A stretch of DNA of 62,000 bases, from assembly GCF_963678635.1 (NCBI RefSeq), contig NC_087068.1, forward strand, positions 19,944,914 to 20,006,913, given 5' to 3'. The stretch's first letter is position 1; the number at the start of each line of letters is the position of its first letter. The notes beneath the pieces are model-generated. The model had not been told where the DNA came from, did not search any database, and was given only the letters and a program-made list of their open reading frames with translations. Made by a program: the position numbers and the translations under genes. The DNA comes from Symsagittifera roscoffensis. Its lineage: Eukaryota > Xenacoelomorpha > Acoela > Convolutidae. Positions 31,850 to 43,970 of this stretch are shown here, piece after piece.

Positions 31850-34800
31850 AATTAGTTTCTGTTTCAGTGGAAGGTTGATTTTGGTGAGCAAGAACTTAAG
31901 TGGGCGCCTGAGGACTTTCAACATGAGTTTTTATATATGTTTCGTAGTAGTTTTGTCCATGAGTTCGTCAAAAACGATGGCTCGGTTTCCATCATGAGTT
32001 GATGCAAGGCTGTCGCTTTTGAAATTTATCTACTTCATGAGGCTGGAGCTACCTGATTAAAGGACAAATCGCGGGTCGTGGAAGAGCTTATCGATAGGTA
32101 ATTGATGCTGAGAGTGTCGTCCCATAAAAATCGCTGTCACAAAACTTTTTGAAGCAAAAACGGAAGGTGAATAGTAACTGGCACTGCAACGTCCTTTGAG
32201 TCAAGCACTGATGACTAATGCTTAAATATTTCAATCGAATTAGTTTCTGTTTCAGTGGAATGTTGGTTTTGTTGGGCAAGAAGTTAAGTGGATCGCTGGC
32301 GACAATTAACCTATATTTTACATACGTTTTGTTGCAGCTTTGTTCATGAGTTCGTCAGAAATGATGGCTTGGTTTCCGTCAGGAGTTGATGCAAGGCTGT
32401 TGCTTTTGAAATTTATCTACTTCCTGAGGTTGGAGCTACAGGGTTGAAAGACAAATCGCGGGTCGTGGAAGAGCTTATCGATAGATAATTGTTTCTGAGA
32501 GTGTCGTCCCATGAAACCCCTGTCTCAAAACTTTTTGAAGCAAAATTGAAATTGAACAGTAAGTGGCGCTGCAACGTCTTTTGAGTCAAGCACTGATGAC
32601 TAATGCTTAAGCATTTCAGTCGAATTAGTTTCTTTTTCAGTGGAAGGATGATTTTGATGGGCAAGAAATTAAGTGGACCGCTGGCGACATTCAACCTAAA
32701 ATTTTACATACGTTTTGTAGTAGCTTTGTTAATGAGTTCGTCAAAAAAGGATACCTCGGTTTCCACCAGGAGTTGATGCAAGGCTGTCTCTCTTAGAGTT
32801 TATCTATTTCATGAGGTTAGAGCTACCGGGTTGAATGAAAAATCGCGGGTCGTGGAAGAGTTTATCGATAGGTAATTGTTGCTGAGAGTGTCGTCCGATG
32901 AAAGTCCCTGTCACAAAAATTTTGAAGCAAAAACTGAAATTGAACAGTGAGTGGCGCTGCAACGTCTTTTGAGTCAAGCACTGATGACTAATGCTCAAGC
33001 ATTTCAGTCGAATTAGTTTCTTTTTCAGTGGAAGGATGATTTTGATGGGCAAGAAATTAAGTGGACCGCTGGCGACATTCAACCTAAATTTTACATACGT
33101 TTTGTAGTATTTTTGTCCATGAGTTCGTCAAAAATGATGCCTCGGTTTCCACCAGGAGTTGATGCAAGGCTGTCTTTTTTAGAGTTTATCTACTTCATGA
33201 GGTTGGAGCTACCGGGTTGAATGAAAAATCCCGGGTCGTGGAAGAGCTTATCGATAGGTAATTGTTGCTGAGAGTGTCGTCCCATGAAAGTCCCTGTCAC
33301 AAAACTTTTTGAAGCAAAATTTGGAGTTGAATAGTAAGTGGCGCTACAACGTCTTTTGAGTCAAGCACTGATGATGATCAGTTGAACAGTTTCAATCGAA
33401 GTAGTTCTTTTTCAGTGGAATGTTGGTTTTGTTGGGCAAGAAGTTAAGTGGATCGCTGGCGACATTCAACTTAAATTTTACATACGTTTTGTTGCAGCTT
33501 TGTCCATGAGTTCGTCAAAAATGATGCCTCGGTTTCCGCCAGGAGTTGATGCAAGGCTGTCTCTGTTAGAGTTTATCTACTTCATGAGGTTAGAGCTACC
33601 GGGTTGAATGAAAAATCGCGGGTCGTGGAAGAGCTTATCGATAGGTAATTGTTGCTGAGAGTGTCGTCCCATGAAAGTCCCTGTCTCAAAACTTTTTGAA
33701 GCAAAAACTGAAATTGAACAGTAAGTGGCGCTGCAACGTCTTTTGAGTCAAGCACTGATGACTAATGCTCAAGCATTTCATCCGAATTAGTTTCTTTTTC
33801 AGTGGAAGGATGATTTTGATGGGCAAGAAATTAAGAGGACCGCTGGCGAAATTCAACCTAAAATTTTACATACGTTTTGTAGTAGCTTTGTCCGTGAGTT
33901 CGTCAAAAATGATGCCTCGGTTTCCACCAGAAGTTGATGCAAGGCTGTCTCTTTTAGAATTTATCTACTTCATGAGGTTGGAGCTACCGGGTTGAATGAA
34001 AAATCGCGGGTCGTGGAATAGCTTATCGATAGGTAATTGTTGCTGAGAGTGTCGTCCCATGAAAGTCCCTGTCATAAAACTTTTTGAAGCAAACTTTGGA
34101 GTTGAATAGTAAGTGGCGCTACAACGTCTTTTGAGTCAAGCACTGATGATGATCAGTTGAACAGTTTCAATCGAAGTAGTTCTTTTTCAGTGGAATGTTG
34201 TTTTTTTTGGGCAAGAAGTTAAGTGGATCGCTGGCGACATTCAACCTAAATTTTACATACGTTTTGTTGCAGCTTTGTCCATGAGTTCGTCAAAAATTAT
34301 GCCTCGGTTTCCGCCAGGAGTTGATGCAAGGCTGTCTCTTTTAGAGTTTATCTACTTCATGAGGTTGGAGCTACCGGGTTGAATGAAAAATCGCGGGTCG
34401 TGGAAGAGCTTATCGATAGGTAATTGTTGCTGAGAGTGTCGTCCCATTAAAGTCCCTGTCACAAAACTTTTTGAAGCAAAATTTGGAGTTGATTAGTAAG
34501 TCGCGCTGCAACGTCTTTTGAGTCAAGCACTGATGACGAACGGTTAAACAGTTTCAATCGAATTAGTCCTTTTTCAGTGGAATGTTGGTTTTGTTGGGCA
34601 AGAAGTTAATTGGATCGCTGGCGACATTCAACTTAGTTACTTGCATACATTTTGTAGTAGCTTTTTCCATGAAATCTTCAAATTGATGGCTCGGTTTCCG
34701 TCAGGAGTTGATGCAAGGCTGTCGCTTTTGAAATTTATCTACTACATGAGGTTGGAGCTGCCTGATTAAATGACAAATCGCGGGTCGCGGAAGAGCTTAT

Positions 34801-37536
34801 CGATAGGTAATTGATGCTGAGAGTGTCGTCCCATGAAAGACCCTGTCAGAAAACTTTTTGAAGCAAAAACCGAAGCCGAATAGTAAGTGGCACTGCAACG
34901 TCCTTTGAGTCAAGCACTGATGACTAATGCTTAAACATTTCAATCGAATTAGTTTCTGTTTCAGTGGAAGGTTGATTTTGGTGAGCAAGAACTTAAGTGG
35001 GCGCCTGAGGACTTTCAACATGAGTTTTTACATATGTTTCGTAGTAGTTTTGTCCATGAGTTCGTCAAAAACGATGGCTCGGTTTCCATCATGAGTTGGT
35101 GCAAGGCTGTCGCTTTTGAAATTTATCTACTTCATGAGGCTGGAGCTACCTGATTAAAGGACAAATCGCTAGTCGTGGAAGAGCTTATCGATAGGTAATT
35201 GATGCTGAGAGTGTCGTCCCATAAAAATCGCTGTCACAAAACTTTTTGAAGCAAAAACGGAAGGTGAATAGTAACTGGCACTGCAACGTCCTTTGAGTCA
35301 AGCACTGATGACTAATGCTTAAATATTTCAATCGAATTAGTTTCTGTTTCAGTGGAATGTTGGTTTTGTTTGGCAAGAAGTTAAGTGGATCGCTGGCGAC
35401 AATTAACCTATATTTTACATACGTTTTGTTGCAGCTTTGTTCATGAGTTCGTCAGAAATGATGGCTTGGTTTCCGTCAGGAGTTGATGCAAGGCTGTTGC
35501 TTTTGAAATTTATCTACTTCCTGAGGTTGGAGCTACAGGGTTGAAAGACAAATCGCGGGTCGTGGAAGAGCTTATCGATAGATAATTGTTTCTGAGAGTG
35601 TCGTCCCATGAAACCCCTGTCTCAAAACTTTTTGAAGCAAAATTGAAATTGAACAGTAAGTGGCGCTGCAACGTCTTTTGAGTCAAGCACTGATGACTAA
35701 TGCTTAAGCATTTCGGTCGAATTAGTTTCTTTTTCAGTGGAAGGATGATTTTAATGGGCAAGAAATTAAGTGGACCGCTGGCGACATTCAACCTAAAATT
35801 TTACATACGTTTTGTAGTAGCTTTGTTAATGAGTTCGTCAAAAATGATACCTCGGTTTCCACCAGGAGTGGATGCAAGGCTGTCTCTTTTAGAGTTTATC
35901 TATTTCATGAGGTTAGAGCTACCGGGTTGAATGAAAAATCGCGGGTCGTGGAAGAGTTTATCGATAGGTAATTGTTGCTGAGAGTGTCGTCCGATGAAAG
36001 TCCCTGTCACAAAAATTTTGAAGCAAAAACTGAAATTGAACAGTGAGTGGCGCTGCAACGTCTTTTGAGTCAAGCACTGATGACTAATGCTCAAGCATTT
36101 CAGTCGAATTAGTTTCTTTTTCAGTGGAAGGATGATTTTGATGGGCAAGAAATTAAGTGGACCGCTGGCGACATTCAACCTAAATTTTACATACGTTTTG
36201 TAGTATTTTTGTCCATGAGTTCGTCAAAAATGATGCCTCGGTTTCCACCAGGAGTTGATGCAAGGCTGTCTTTTTTAGAGTTTATCTACTTCATGAGGTT
36301 GGAGCTACCGGGTTGAATGAAAAATCCCGGGTCGTGGAAGAGCTTATCGATAGGTAATTGTTGCTGAGAGTGTCGTCCCATGAAAGTCCCTGTCACAAAA
36401 CTTTTTGAAGCAAAATTTGGAGTTGAATAGTAAGTGGCGCTACAACGTCTTTTGAGTCAAGCACTGATGATGATCAGTTGAACAGTTTCAATCGAAGTAG
36501 TTCTTTTTCAGTGGAATGTTGGTTTTGTTGGGCAAGAAGTTAAGTGGATCGCTGGCGACATTCAACCTAAATTTTACATACGTTTTGTTGCAGCTTTGTC
36601 CATGAGTTCGTCAAAAATGATGCCTCGGTTTCCGCCAGGAGTTGATGCAAGGCTGTCTCTGTTAGAGTTTATCTACTTCATGAGGTTAGAGCTACCGGGT
36701 TGAATGAAAAATCGCGGGTCGTGGAAGAGCTTATCGATAGGTAATTGTTGCTGAGAGTATCGTCCCATGAAAGTCCCTGTCTCAAATTTTTTTGAAGCAA
36801 AAACTGAAATTGAACAGTAAGTGGCGCTGCAACGTCTTTTGAGTCAAGCACTGATGACTAATGCTCAAGCATTTCATCCGAATTAGTTTCTTTTTCAGTG
36901 GAAGGATGATTTTGATGGGCAAGAAATTAAGTGGACCGCTGGCGAAATTCAACCTAAAATTTTACATACGTTTTGTAGTAGCTTTGTCCGTGAGTTCGTC
37001 AAAAATGATGCCTCGGTTTCCACCAGAAGTTGATGCAAGGCTGTCTCTTTTAGAATTTATCTACTTCATGAGGTTGGAGCTACCGGGTTGAATGAAAAAT
37101 CGCGGGTCGTGGAAGAGCTTATCGATAGGTAATTGTTGCTGAGAGTGTCGTCCCATGAAAGTCCCTGTCATAAAACTTTTTGAAGCAAACTTTGGAGTTG
37201 AATAGTAAGTGGCGCTACAACGTCTTTTGAGTCAAGCACTGATGATGATCAGTTGAACAGTTTCAATCGAAGTAGTTCTTTTTCAGTGGAATGTTGGTTT
37301 TTTTGGGCAAGAAGTTAAGTGGATCGCTGGCGACATTCAACCTAAATTTTACATACGTTTTGTTGCAGCTTTGTCCATGAGTTCGTCAAAAATTATGCCT
37401 CGGTTTCCGCCAGGAGTTGATGCAAGGCTGTCTCTTTTAGAGTTTATCTACTTCATGAGGTTGGAGCTACCGGGTTGAATGAAAAATCGCGGGTCGTGGA
37501 AGAGCTTATCGATAGGTAATTGTTGCTGAGAGTGTC
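31850..37536 (+). repeat. Higher-order block: ~3,097-bp (8-monomer) near-identical duplication
   Basis: About 31850-34440 and 34947-37536 correspond at an offset of 3,096-3,097 bp with a few differences. Both contain the hybrid monomer that starts as one subtype and continues as the other (near 32205 and 35302). Confidence 0.85.
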
Positions 37537-37612
37537 GTCCTATGAAAGTCCCTGTCTCAAAACTTTTTGAAGCAAAAACTGAAATTGAACAGTAAGTGGC
37601 GCTAATGCTTAA

Positions 37613-38078
37613 GCATTAGTCATCAGTGTTACTAATAAATCTTGGGGTCCTGTGCGGGGAGAAGGGTTTATGTTTTGATTTGAGATTACTAGAAAAAGGA
37701 GTTGGAGAAAAATTAATAATTTTAGAATATACATGTGTATGATAATTCTGAGTATGGGTTATAAAATGTGATGTAACCAATTGTCTTTTTGGTATATCTG
37801 TCGTATTTATATATTACTTCAGTTGTTATAAATGGTGGTGGTAGTGATTGAGCTGTTATGTTTGGTGGGTTTAATAACCACTGAAGTAATATATAAGTAC
37901 GACAGATATACCAAAAAGACAATTGGTTACATCACATTTTATAACCCATACTCAGGATTATCATACACATGTATATTCTAAAATTATTAATTTTTCTCCA
38001 ACTCCTTTTTCTAGTAATCTCAAATCAAAACATAAACCCTTCTCCCCGCACAGGACCCCAAGATTTATTAGTAACACA
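37613..38078. repeat. Palindromic junction between satellite and element B
   Basis: After the satellite breaks off near 37612, about 16-25 bases of it appear inverted (AAGCATTAGTCATCAGTG, the reverse complement of a monomer segment). From ~37627 an inverted copy of element sequence runs to ~37866, and the direct element B begins at ~37869. The arms (about 37627-37831 and 37877-38078) differ at only about two positions over ~200 bp. The left arm extends ~60 bases further into the ATG-less ORF than the right arm does. Confidence 0.85.
37877..37981 (+). pseudogene. C-terminal remnant of the ATG-less ORF in element B
   Basis: The last ~34 codons of the frame seen at 12206-13339 in element A, ending in the same TAA that overlaps the env ATG. 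Codons differ mostly at third positions (TAC/TAT, GGC/GGT, ATT/ATC, AAT/AAC), so the peptide is nearly unchanged. This is direct support that the frame is coding in the family. Confidence 0.7.
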
Positions 38079-40588
38079 TTACGATTGTGAAGAAAACGAA
38101 CAAAAAACACTACACAAGTATGCAATAAATCAAGTATCACAATGCGAAACAGAACCCCAAGCCATAGAAACTACAAATGTAATAGCAACACTTTATTCAA
38201 AAGCCCGAGCAACTACAGTTATAGGATATAAATTCACAGCAACATTTTCTGAAAAGAAAGTACATTGTTCACAAGTCTCAAACGGAAATAAAAACCGACT
38301 TGACCATGAATCATTCTACCAGAGTAATATAGAACGACTTTTACATCTCAATCCCGAAGATTGTAAAAACGAGTTACTCCGACTAAACATCACAAAAAAT
38401 AAAAACACAGATAGAAAGTTAGTATATTTCCAAGTTTTTTCAGATTCTGTACATCAAGCAGAACTTGAAAGATATCAAGGACATATAAAATTAGATGAAA
38501 AGTACCCATATAACGGCGCACACGGACGATTAACCTATGACATGCACGATAAACACTGGATACCACACATTGGTATAAATAACCCATCAAACTGCAAAGC
38601 AGACACAAAAAATAAAGGATACCAAGAAATAATGTTTTTCGATTGGAAAATACAACTCGAAAAAATACAACTCACACGAGATTTATCAGACAACACAATG
38701 ATCTATCAAGGAATTAGATTACCTTGTAAAAACGACCAAGGTTATTGCGACCCTACAACAAGAACACAAGCAACAATTGTTTCGTTCCCCGAAGACACAT
38801 GTACAACATTTCAAGTAGCAAAAATACACGCTCGTATGATAAAATTTCACGAAAAATATTTTATACAATCAATACCATATGAACAAGTAAATCCATTACG
38901 AAAAATAAGTTCTAATTTTAGAAACATTCATAATATAGAAAATAAATTAACACGTTTTCAAATATATCAAGAAACAGAACTTGCATGTAAATACAGAAAC
39001 CCACTTCACAAAACACAATACTCTGAAATATTAGTTGAATACGAAAATGGATTCGACATGACCACTGGAAAACTAAAAGTTGACCCATACGCCACAAGTC
39101 ATCCTCCAAATGAAGGAACATCATACATACCAGTTCATTTTCAAAAGAATACAGGTCAACCTGGTGGACATTTAAAGCCCCAAGACGATCAAAGCACACG
39201 TTTACAAGAACTATCACTAATGAATAGTACATATTTTGGTAATATCCACTATGATATTCACTTAGATATGAAACTAGGCTACACGATTAGCCGAATTTTT
39301 CAAGAAATGTCACTCTCCGAATTAGAAACACTACACCAACTATGCGAATTAGAAAGAACACAAATATTACAATCACTTGCACTAGCAGTATTAAAAATAC
39401 CCTACGCAGGATATTTACTATCAGGAAATAGATCAAATTTTTTAGACTATGAAGGAAACATCTTATGGTTTTATACTTGTACTAAAAAAGTATCACCACT
39501 ATACGTTTTTGAAGATAAACGATGCTATAAAAGAATCCCTATCTTTTATAAAAATAAAGTACATTTCGTTGACACACTTTCACGAAGAACCTATTTCTGG
39601 GATACCGCAGTCCCATGTGGATCAGAAAATAGCCACAACGTAGTACAACTAAACCCTGATGAAGATAAATATTACCTTCTCACCCCATATCCCACATTAA
39701 TGCAATCACTCAAAAAATTTTCACCAGAAAGCATTCGCGCTATCGCTCGAAACCCAAACATAGACTTACAATCAATAGGAATATATTCAAAATCAGATAT
39801 TCAACATCACATTAGAACACAACAATTCCAAGAATTATTAACACAAATGGACACAATACAAAGACAATCAATTGACCAAAACTTACGCAAACTTGGCGAA
39901 ACCGCAGGATTTGCAGACATCTATACGCAAGACTATAGCGGATATTTTAAAGACATTAAAGATTATATATATCTAAACGGTGAAAAATACCGTCCCCAAG
40001 ATATATCACTTATCAATATTTTTAGCTTTGTTACACTCAAGAATGAAATTCTTGATTTTCTAGGATGGACCTACTACATCTTAGAAAAACTGACTTTTTT
40101 ATACGCAATGTTTAACTTTATTGGATTTCTTTTTTTCACTCTTAAAAGGAATCTATAACACATGTGCTATACACACACAAGTCAATAGACAAGCAAGTGT
40201 AGCACGCATACTATTTGCAGGATTTTTTGGAATCTTTTCTACATCTATAAACAAAATTCTTTTAGACGCACAAATAAAAGAATATAACACAAAAATAGCA
40301 ACAAGACAGAACACATACGACGAAGAACATAACAATGTAGACACAACACCAACAGCACCACAGTTACCACCCCTACCACATAACCATCCATTATCCCTAG
40401 TCCCACGTAATTTTCGAAATTTAGCTATAACACATAATCAAAATTTTAGACCAACCATATCACAAAGTCCCATCCAACATATAATGCCACACCACTCACA
40501 AGATGAAAATACTTATGAACAAATTATAGAACAACCCCATACCACCGCTTTTCAGTCTCAAAATAATAATTTTTTTAGCCCACGATGA
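37969..40588 (+). pseudogene. env: Env-like glycoprotein gene with one frame lesion (element B)
   Basis: Same signal peptide, Cys-rich ectodomain and heptad region as the intact env at 13327. The frame runs to a stop at 40156-40158. The C-terminal part (second hydrophobic segment and tail) continues in another frame from ~40121 to the TGA at 40586-40588. Compared with A, one extra T lies in the T run near 40130, inside the membrane anchor. The W-x-P motif near residue 272 reads S instead of W, which may affect folding. Everything else is open, so the loss is recent. The ATGA overlap with the next ORF is kept. Confidence 0.85.
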
Positions 40589-42393
40589 GCCGACAACTTG
40601 GATCCCTACACCGATCAAATTCCCACCCAACCAACCTCACCACTCCAATCCCAATAATACCACTTTTTGCTTTTCCGCCACCCGATTTCCCCACCAGTAA
40701 TGTAACATCCGGCATGAATTCCGATACTAATTCACACAGCTCAGTTTTATACTCCATCTCACAACTCAATAACCCGAATATTGAAACCCCCGATGAATTT
40801 GCCGACTCTGAACCATCTCCATCAAATAATTTTCACACCAATTCCTCAAATTTTTCCCAACCCCCTTTTCAACCCATACTACCAAATAACCCTGACCCAA
40901 CCAATTCTACACCCTCTTATGCTTCCCAAGTCACTCCAACCTACTCCTCACTTCAATCAGACCAATCATCTCATTCTCCAGACACCCCCCGAATCTCCCC
41001 AGAACTAGATAATTTTATTACATTACAACAACAACCCTACCACCTTGATACCCCCACCATAAACCATATTTCATCCACAATAGATTCATCCAACCCTCCT
41101 ACCCCTACACCCTCTTCAATTTATACTGAATCATTAGCACCATCATCCACATCTACTGAATCTTCACTCAGCACTAATAGAGCTTACCGCACTTTTAAAA
41201 GAAAGTTCCCCAACCATCCTTTCCCAGCGAAACCAGGAACAGCCCGTGAATATATCAACCATCCAAAACACACTAACACAAAAGAATTTTTAGCTATCAC
41301 CTTACCCTCATTTCTACAATACACCTTAAACACCCCTCACGACACTAACGAGACACGTAACTTTGTAGACGAACACGTTTTAATGCCTACCCTTCCTTGG
41401 ACCTCATATTATCATGTTACTAATCCCCTTTGCTTACCTTTATCTAACACTCACATCGATATAGAACGAAATAAGGACATGCTATATCGACTCACTACAC
41501 CACTAACACCTAGACAATTTACTTACATTGGATATAAAAAATCACTAAAAACACACACTGCACCCCGAGCAAATGAATATACACTAGAATATTACGATCA
41601 TAACATCATCAGAACTAACCAAGATCAATTCTTAGACGACGATCGCTTCGCTAACCCACAAATCACCGAGAAATTTTTCATTAAAACACCATATGTATTT
41701 ACACTAAATATCTTCAATAGCAAGTTTGACCACATTATTTCAGAAGCACTAACAGAAACACAAGCCTACGAAAGTTTTAAAGAACGCTTCCAAATATTTT
41801 CACTAACCTTTCATTTCCTTGCACCACATGAAAGAGATTTGCACTGCTCACACGATATTATGTTGCGCACTAAACAAACACACACATATACTTATTATCG
41901 TTTTATCCAAAATCACTTCGACCTACACACTCCCTCCAGACAACCACACCATCGTTTTCAATTCATCAATTCCAAACACACCTCACCATTCTTTCTTAAC
42001 TTCACATATTGCATTAAAGATACTAACCTTCATGGTATTCTTCGAAATTATGATCCCATAACTCAAATGTATATTTTTTGTCCCATCACCAAGACCTTCA
42101 ACGCAGAAGAATCCCGACCCTTCCTTATCCCACACGAGTTTGTACAACCTATAGAAATCCCCATTTTAGAATTCATCCATAACACTAAATTCAATCACAA
42201 ATTATATAATCTAATCCAAAACACACCTTATGAATTTGCAGTTGGCACTGAAGAACTAACCACCATCAAAGCACTTCAATTGCTTTGGCCACTACTTCAA
42301 ACTAAAAATATCATCCGCATTTTAGCTAATTTACTAACAACTTCAGATCTCATCCACGACATCTTCCCCTACGGTTTCTTCCCCGACGACTAA
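40585..42393 (+). CDS. Post-env accessory protein, 602 aa, intact copy
   Basis: Single open frame from the ATG that overlaps the env stop (ATGA) to TAA at 42391. Residues 1-~200 are rich in Ser, Pro, Thr and Asn with clusters such as PDTPRISPELD, probably disordered. Residues ~205-602 look folded: RAYRTFKRKFPNHPF, ITLPSFLQYTL, LPLSNTHIDIERN, a DDDRF/FFIKTPY region, FQIFSLTFHFLAP, CIKDTNLHGILRNYDP and a C-terminal helical part ending FFPDD. No signal peptide, membrane segment or zinc motif is seen, and I recognise no family. It is the same gene as the frame-broken 15942-17742, and changes between the two are spread so as to keep the protein. Position after env and a non-membrane character suggest an accessory or regulatory protein. 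Confidence 0.8.
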   Translation: MSRQLGSLHRSNSHPTNLTTPIPIIPLFAFPPPDFPTSNVTSGMNSDTNSHSSVLYSISQLNNPNIETPDEFADSEPSPSNNFHTNSSNFSQPPFQPILPNNPDPTNSTPSYASQVTPTYSSLQSDQSSHSPDTPRISPELDNFITLQQQPYHLDTPTINHISSTIDSSNPPTPTPSSIYTESLAPSSTSTESSLSTNRAYRTFKRKFPNHPFPAKPGTAREYINHPKHTNTKEFLAITLPSFLQYTLNTPHDTNETRNFVDEHVLMPTLPWTSYYHVTNPLCLPLSNTHIDIERNKDMLYRLTTPLTPRQFTYIGYKKSLKTHTAPRANEYTLEYYDHNIIRTNQDQFLDDDRFANPQITEKFFIKTPYVFTLNIFNSKFDHIISEALTETQAYESFKERFQIFSLTFHFLAPHERDLHCSHDIMLRTKQTHTYTYYRFIQNHFDLHTPSRQPHHRFQFINSKHTSPFFLNFTYCIKDTNLHGILRNYDPITQMYIFCPITKTFNAEESRPFLIPHEFVQPIEIPILEFIHNTKFNHKLYNLIQNTPYEFAVGTEELTTIKALQLLWPLLQTKNIIRILANLLTTSDLIHDIFPYGFFPDD

Positions 42394-42396
42394 CAG

Positions 42397-42472
42397 GTAA
42401 GTATGAATTATACATATTACTAACTAATTAAAATATTAGAAACTCACCATTCTTTATCCATGTTTTCTTTAG
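42397..42472 (+). other. Predicted 76-nt intron after stop codon (element B)
   Basis: CAG|GTAAGTATGAATTA, a CTAAC branch motif near 42422 and TTTTCTTTAG acceptor, at the same place as in element A despite differing intron bases and length. Confidence 0.65.
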
Positions 42473-43970
42473 AATTTTAGCCTTCATCCAACGATCATCT
42501 GAAAAATTCACAAAAGAAAATAAAAATTGAAAACTTCTTCAAACTGTTTAAAACTCTATTAATTTTTTTACACCAAATAATTACATAAAAATAATACCAA
42601 TGCAATAATTTAATTTATAAATTTTTTCCCAAATGCAGTAAATCTAATAATGATGAAAATTTGTAACTTAATTTTCCCCAACAACTAGCAGTAAAATTAA
42701 AATTCTATGTAGTAAATTAATAAGAAGCAAATGCAGTACTAACCTTTTGGTATTTTCATTCACTCGCACAAGAATTCTATCCAAACTCGCACAGCTCGCC
42801 CACGAAGAATTGTTTAAATAATGAATTTCAGTTTCAAGCTTTCACAACTCAACAACTCTAACACACGATAACAAGTTTCAAACTTTCCTTTAACCCGGTT
42901 GGAAAGGAATTATATACTAAACAAAACTAACCAATGCAGCTTACTAAACACCACAACACATAGCATAACAGCATGACTAAGAAAAGGAAACCAACGGTAC
43001 CCAAACCGGATTAACCCAGTTTAAAACTGGATAATTTATTCTTTTGAAGACTATTATAAAGTCTAAGAAAGAAATAATAAAACACAAAAAAGTCGAAAGA
43101 CAAACCCATACCACAAACAATTTGATTTTTGAAAAAAGGACACAACCAACAAAACATAAGAAAAACCACAACAAACCACAACATAAAACGTTGTCACATA
43201 ACAGGACCTCTCACAAAAACCGCATGCAATCATACTCCCACTCCTGGCCTAACCCACCAGGAAGGACGTCCTGAGCATGCTCTATAGCCGGCCTAACCCA
43301 CCGTGCTACATCCACGCTTTGTGACCACACTCCTATTTTCAAGGGTGAGTAACTCTTCAAAATAACTGAACTAAAACAAAAAGCTTTTGTGAAAACAACT
43401 AACTAAAATCATAATTAAAAAATATTAAACTAATAAAAGTTTTATAAAATGTAAATTACATTATGCAATACATAGATCAGAATACAACACCAAGGACGAA
43501 CATCCAACGACAAAACGACCCTACTACACTCGAGAAAGAATGGCCAACCACAATCAATATGCCGCCCACAATCACAACTCAAAGGATTTAGAGTACGACT
43601 TGACTTCGCAGAAAAGGACTTCATTGAACTAGACCAATGACCACCTCGATGTTCAAGTATACGTACAGATCCGAGTAACCAGGCATCCCCCCCACGCACA
43701 ATCTCCACGCCATTCCCAGACAAGGTCAAACACAAAGAAGTTCTCATCAATGAAACAGAAAAACCTGACATAGCCAACCATTCTGAAATCAGATTTGAGT
43801 TTGTTGCGAAAACCCAGTCGTTGTCTTGAGAAGACACAACGATTGAATCTGGGACTTCTCTAATAAGAAAACCCAGAAGAAATAAGATGTTCGCCAAATA
43901 CCAACGTCCATCATCCATCCTTTGAATTGCAGAAAGACTATTCTAAAAAACTCTGTAAAACCCGGATGGG
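42473..43970 (+). other. 3' noncoding region of element B
   Basis: Aligns with 17825-19360 of element A, with the same double-palindrome module at about 43245-43301 and the same CCCGGATGGG next to the LTR. An antisense frame at 43442-43918 is open here but not in A, and its shared part has mostly amino-acid-changing differences, so I do not call it a gene. Confidence 0.6.

Larger units (their letters stand above)
21612..37612 (+). repeat. Satellite array, ~41 monomers of ~388 bp
   Basis: The anchor GAGTCAAGCACTGATG recurs at 21757, 22145, 22531, 22920, 23307 and so on, a period of 386-390 bp, to the end of the array. Two subtypes alternate over most of it: one reads TGACTAATGCTTAA and GGAAGGTTGATTTTG after the anchor, the other TGACGAACGGTTAAACAG and GGAATGTTGGTTTTGTTGG. 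The basic unit is thus a ~775-bp dimer. Alternation breaks near 31.8-33.0 kb and 34.1-34.5 kb. The left edge is diverged (the first monomer starts about 21612), the right edge is cut inside a monomer. Every unit contains ATCGAT within TATCGATAGG or a close variant. Short frames of 60-93 codons repeat on both strands. Confidence 0.95.

Noticed and set aside
21780-37600. Dozens of 60-93-codon frames on both strands of the satellite as genes
   Set aside because: They are the same frames repeated with each monomer, without a start context or family resemblance; they follow from repeat structure.
21612-37612. CRISPR-like array
   Set aside because: Units are ~388 bp with no alternation of short identical repeats and unique spacers; the setting is eukaryotic.
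43442-43918. 158-codon antisense frame in the 3' region of element B (HBZ-like antisense gene?)
   Set aside because: The matching frame in element A is shorter, and differences in the shared part mostly change amino acids, so no sign of selection.
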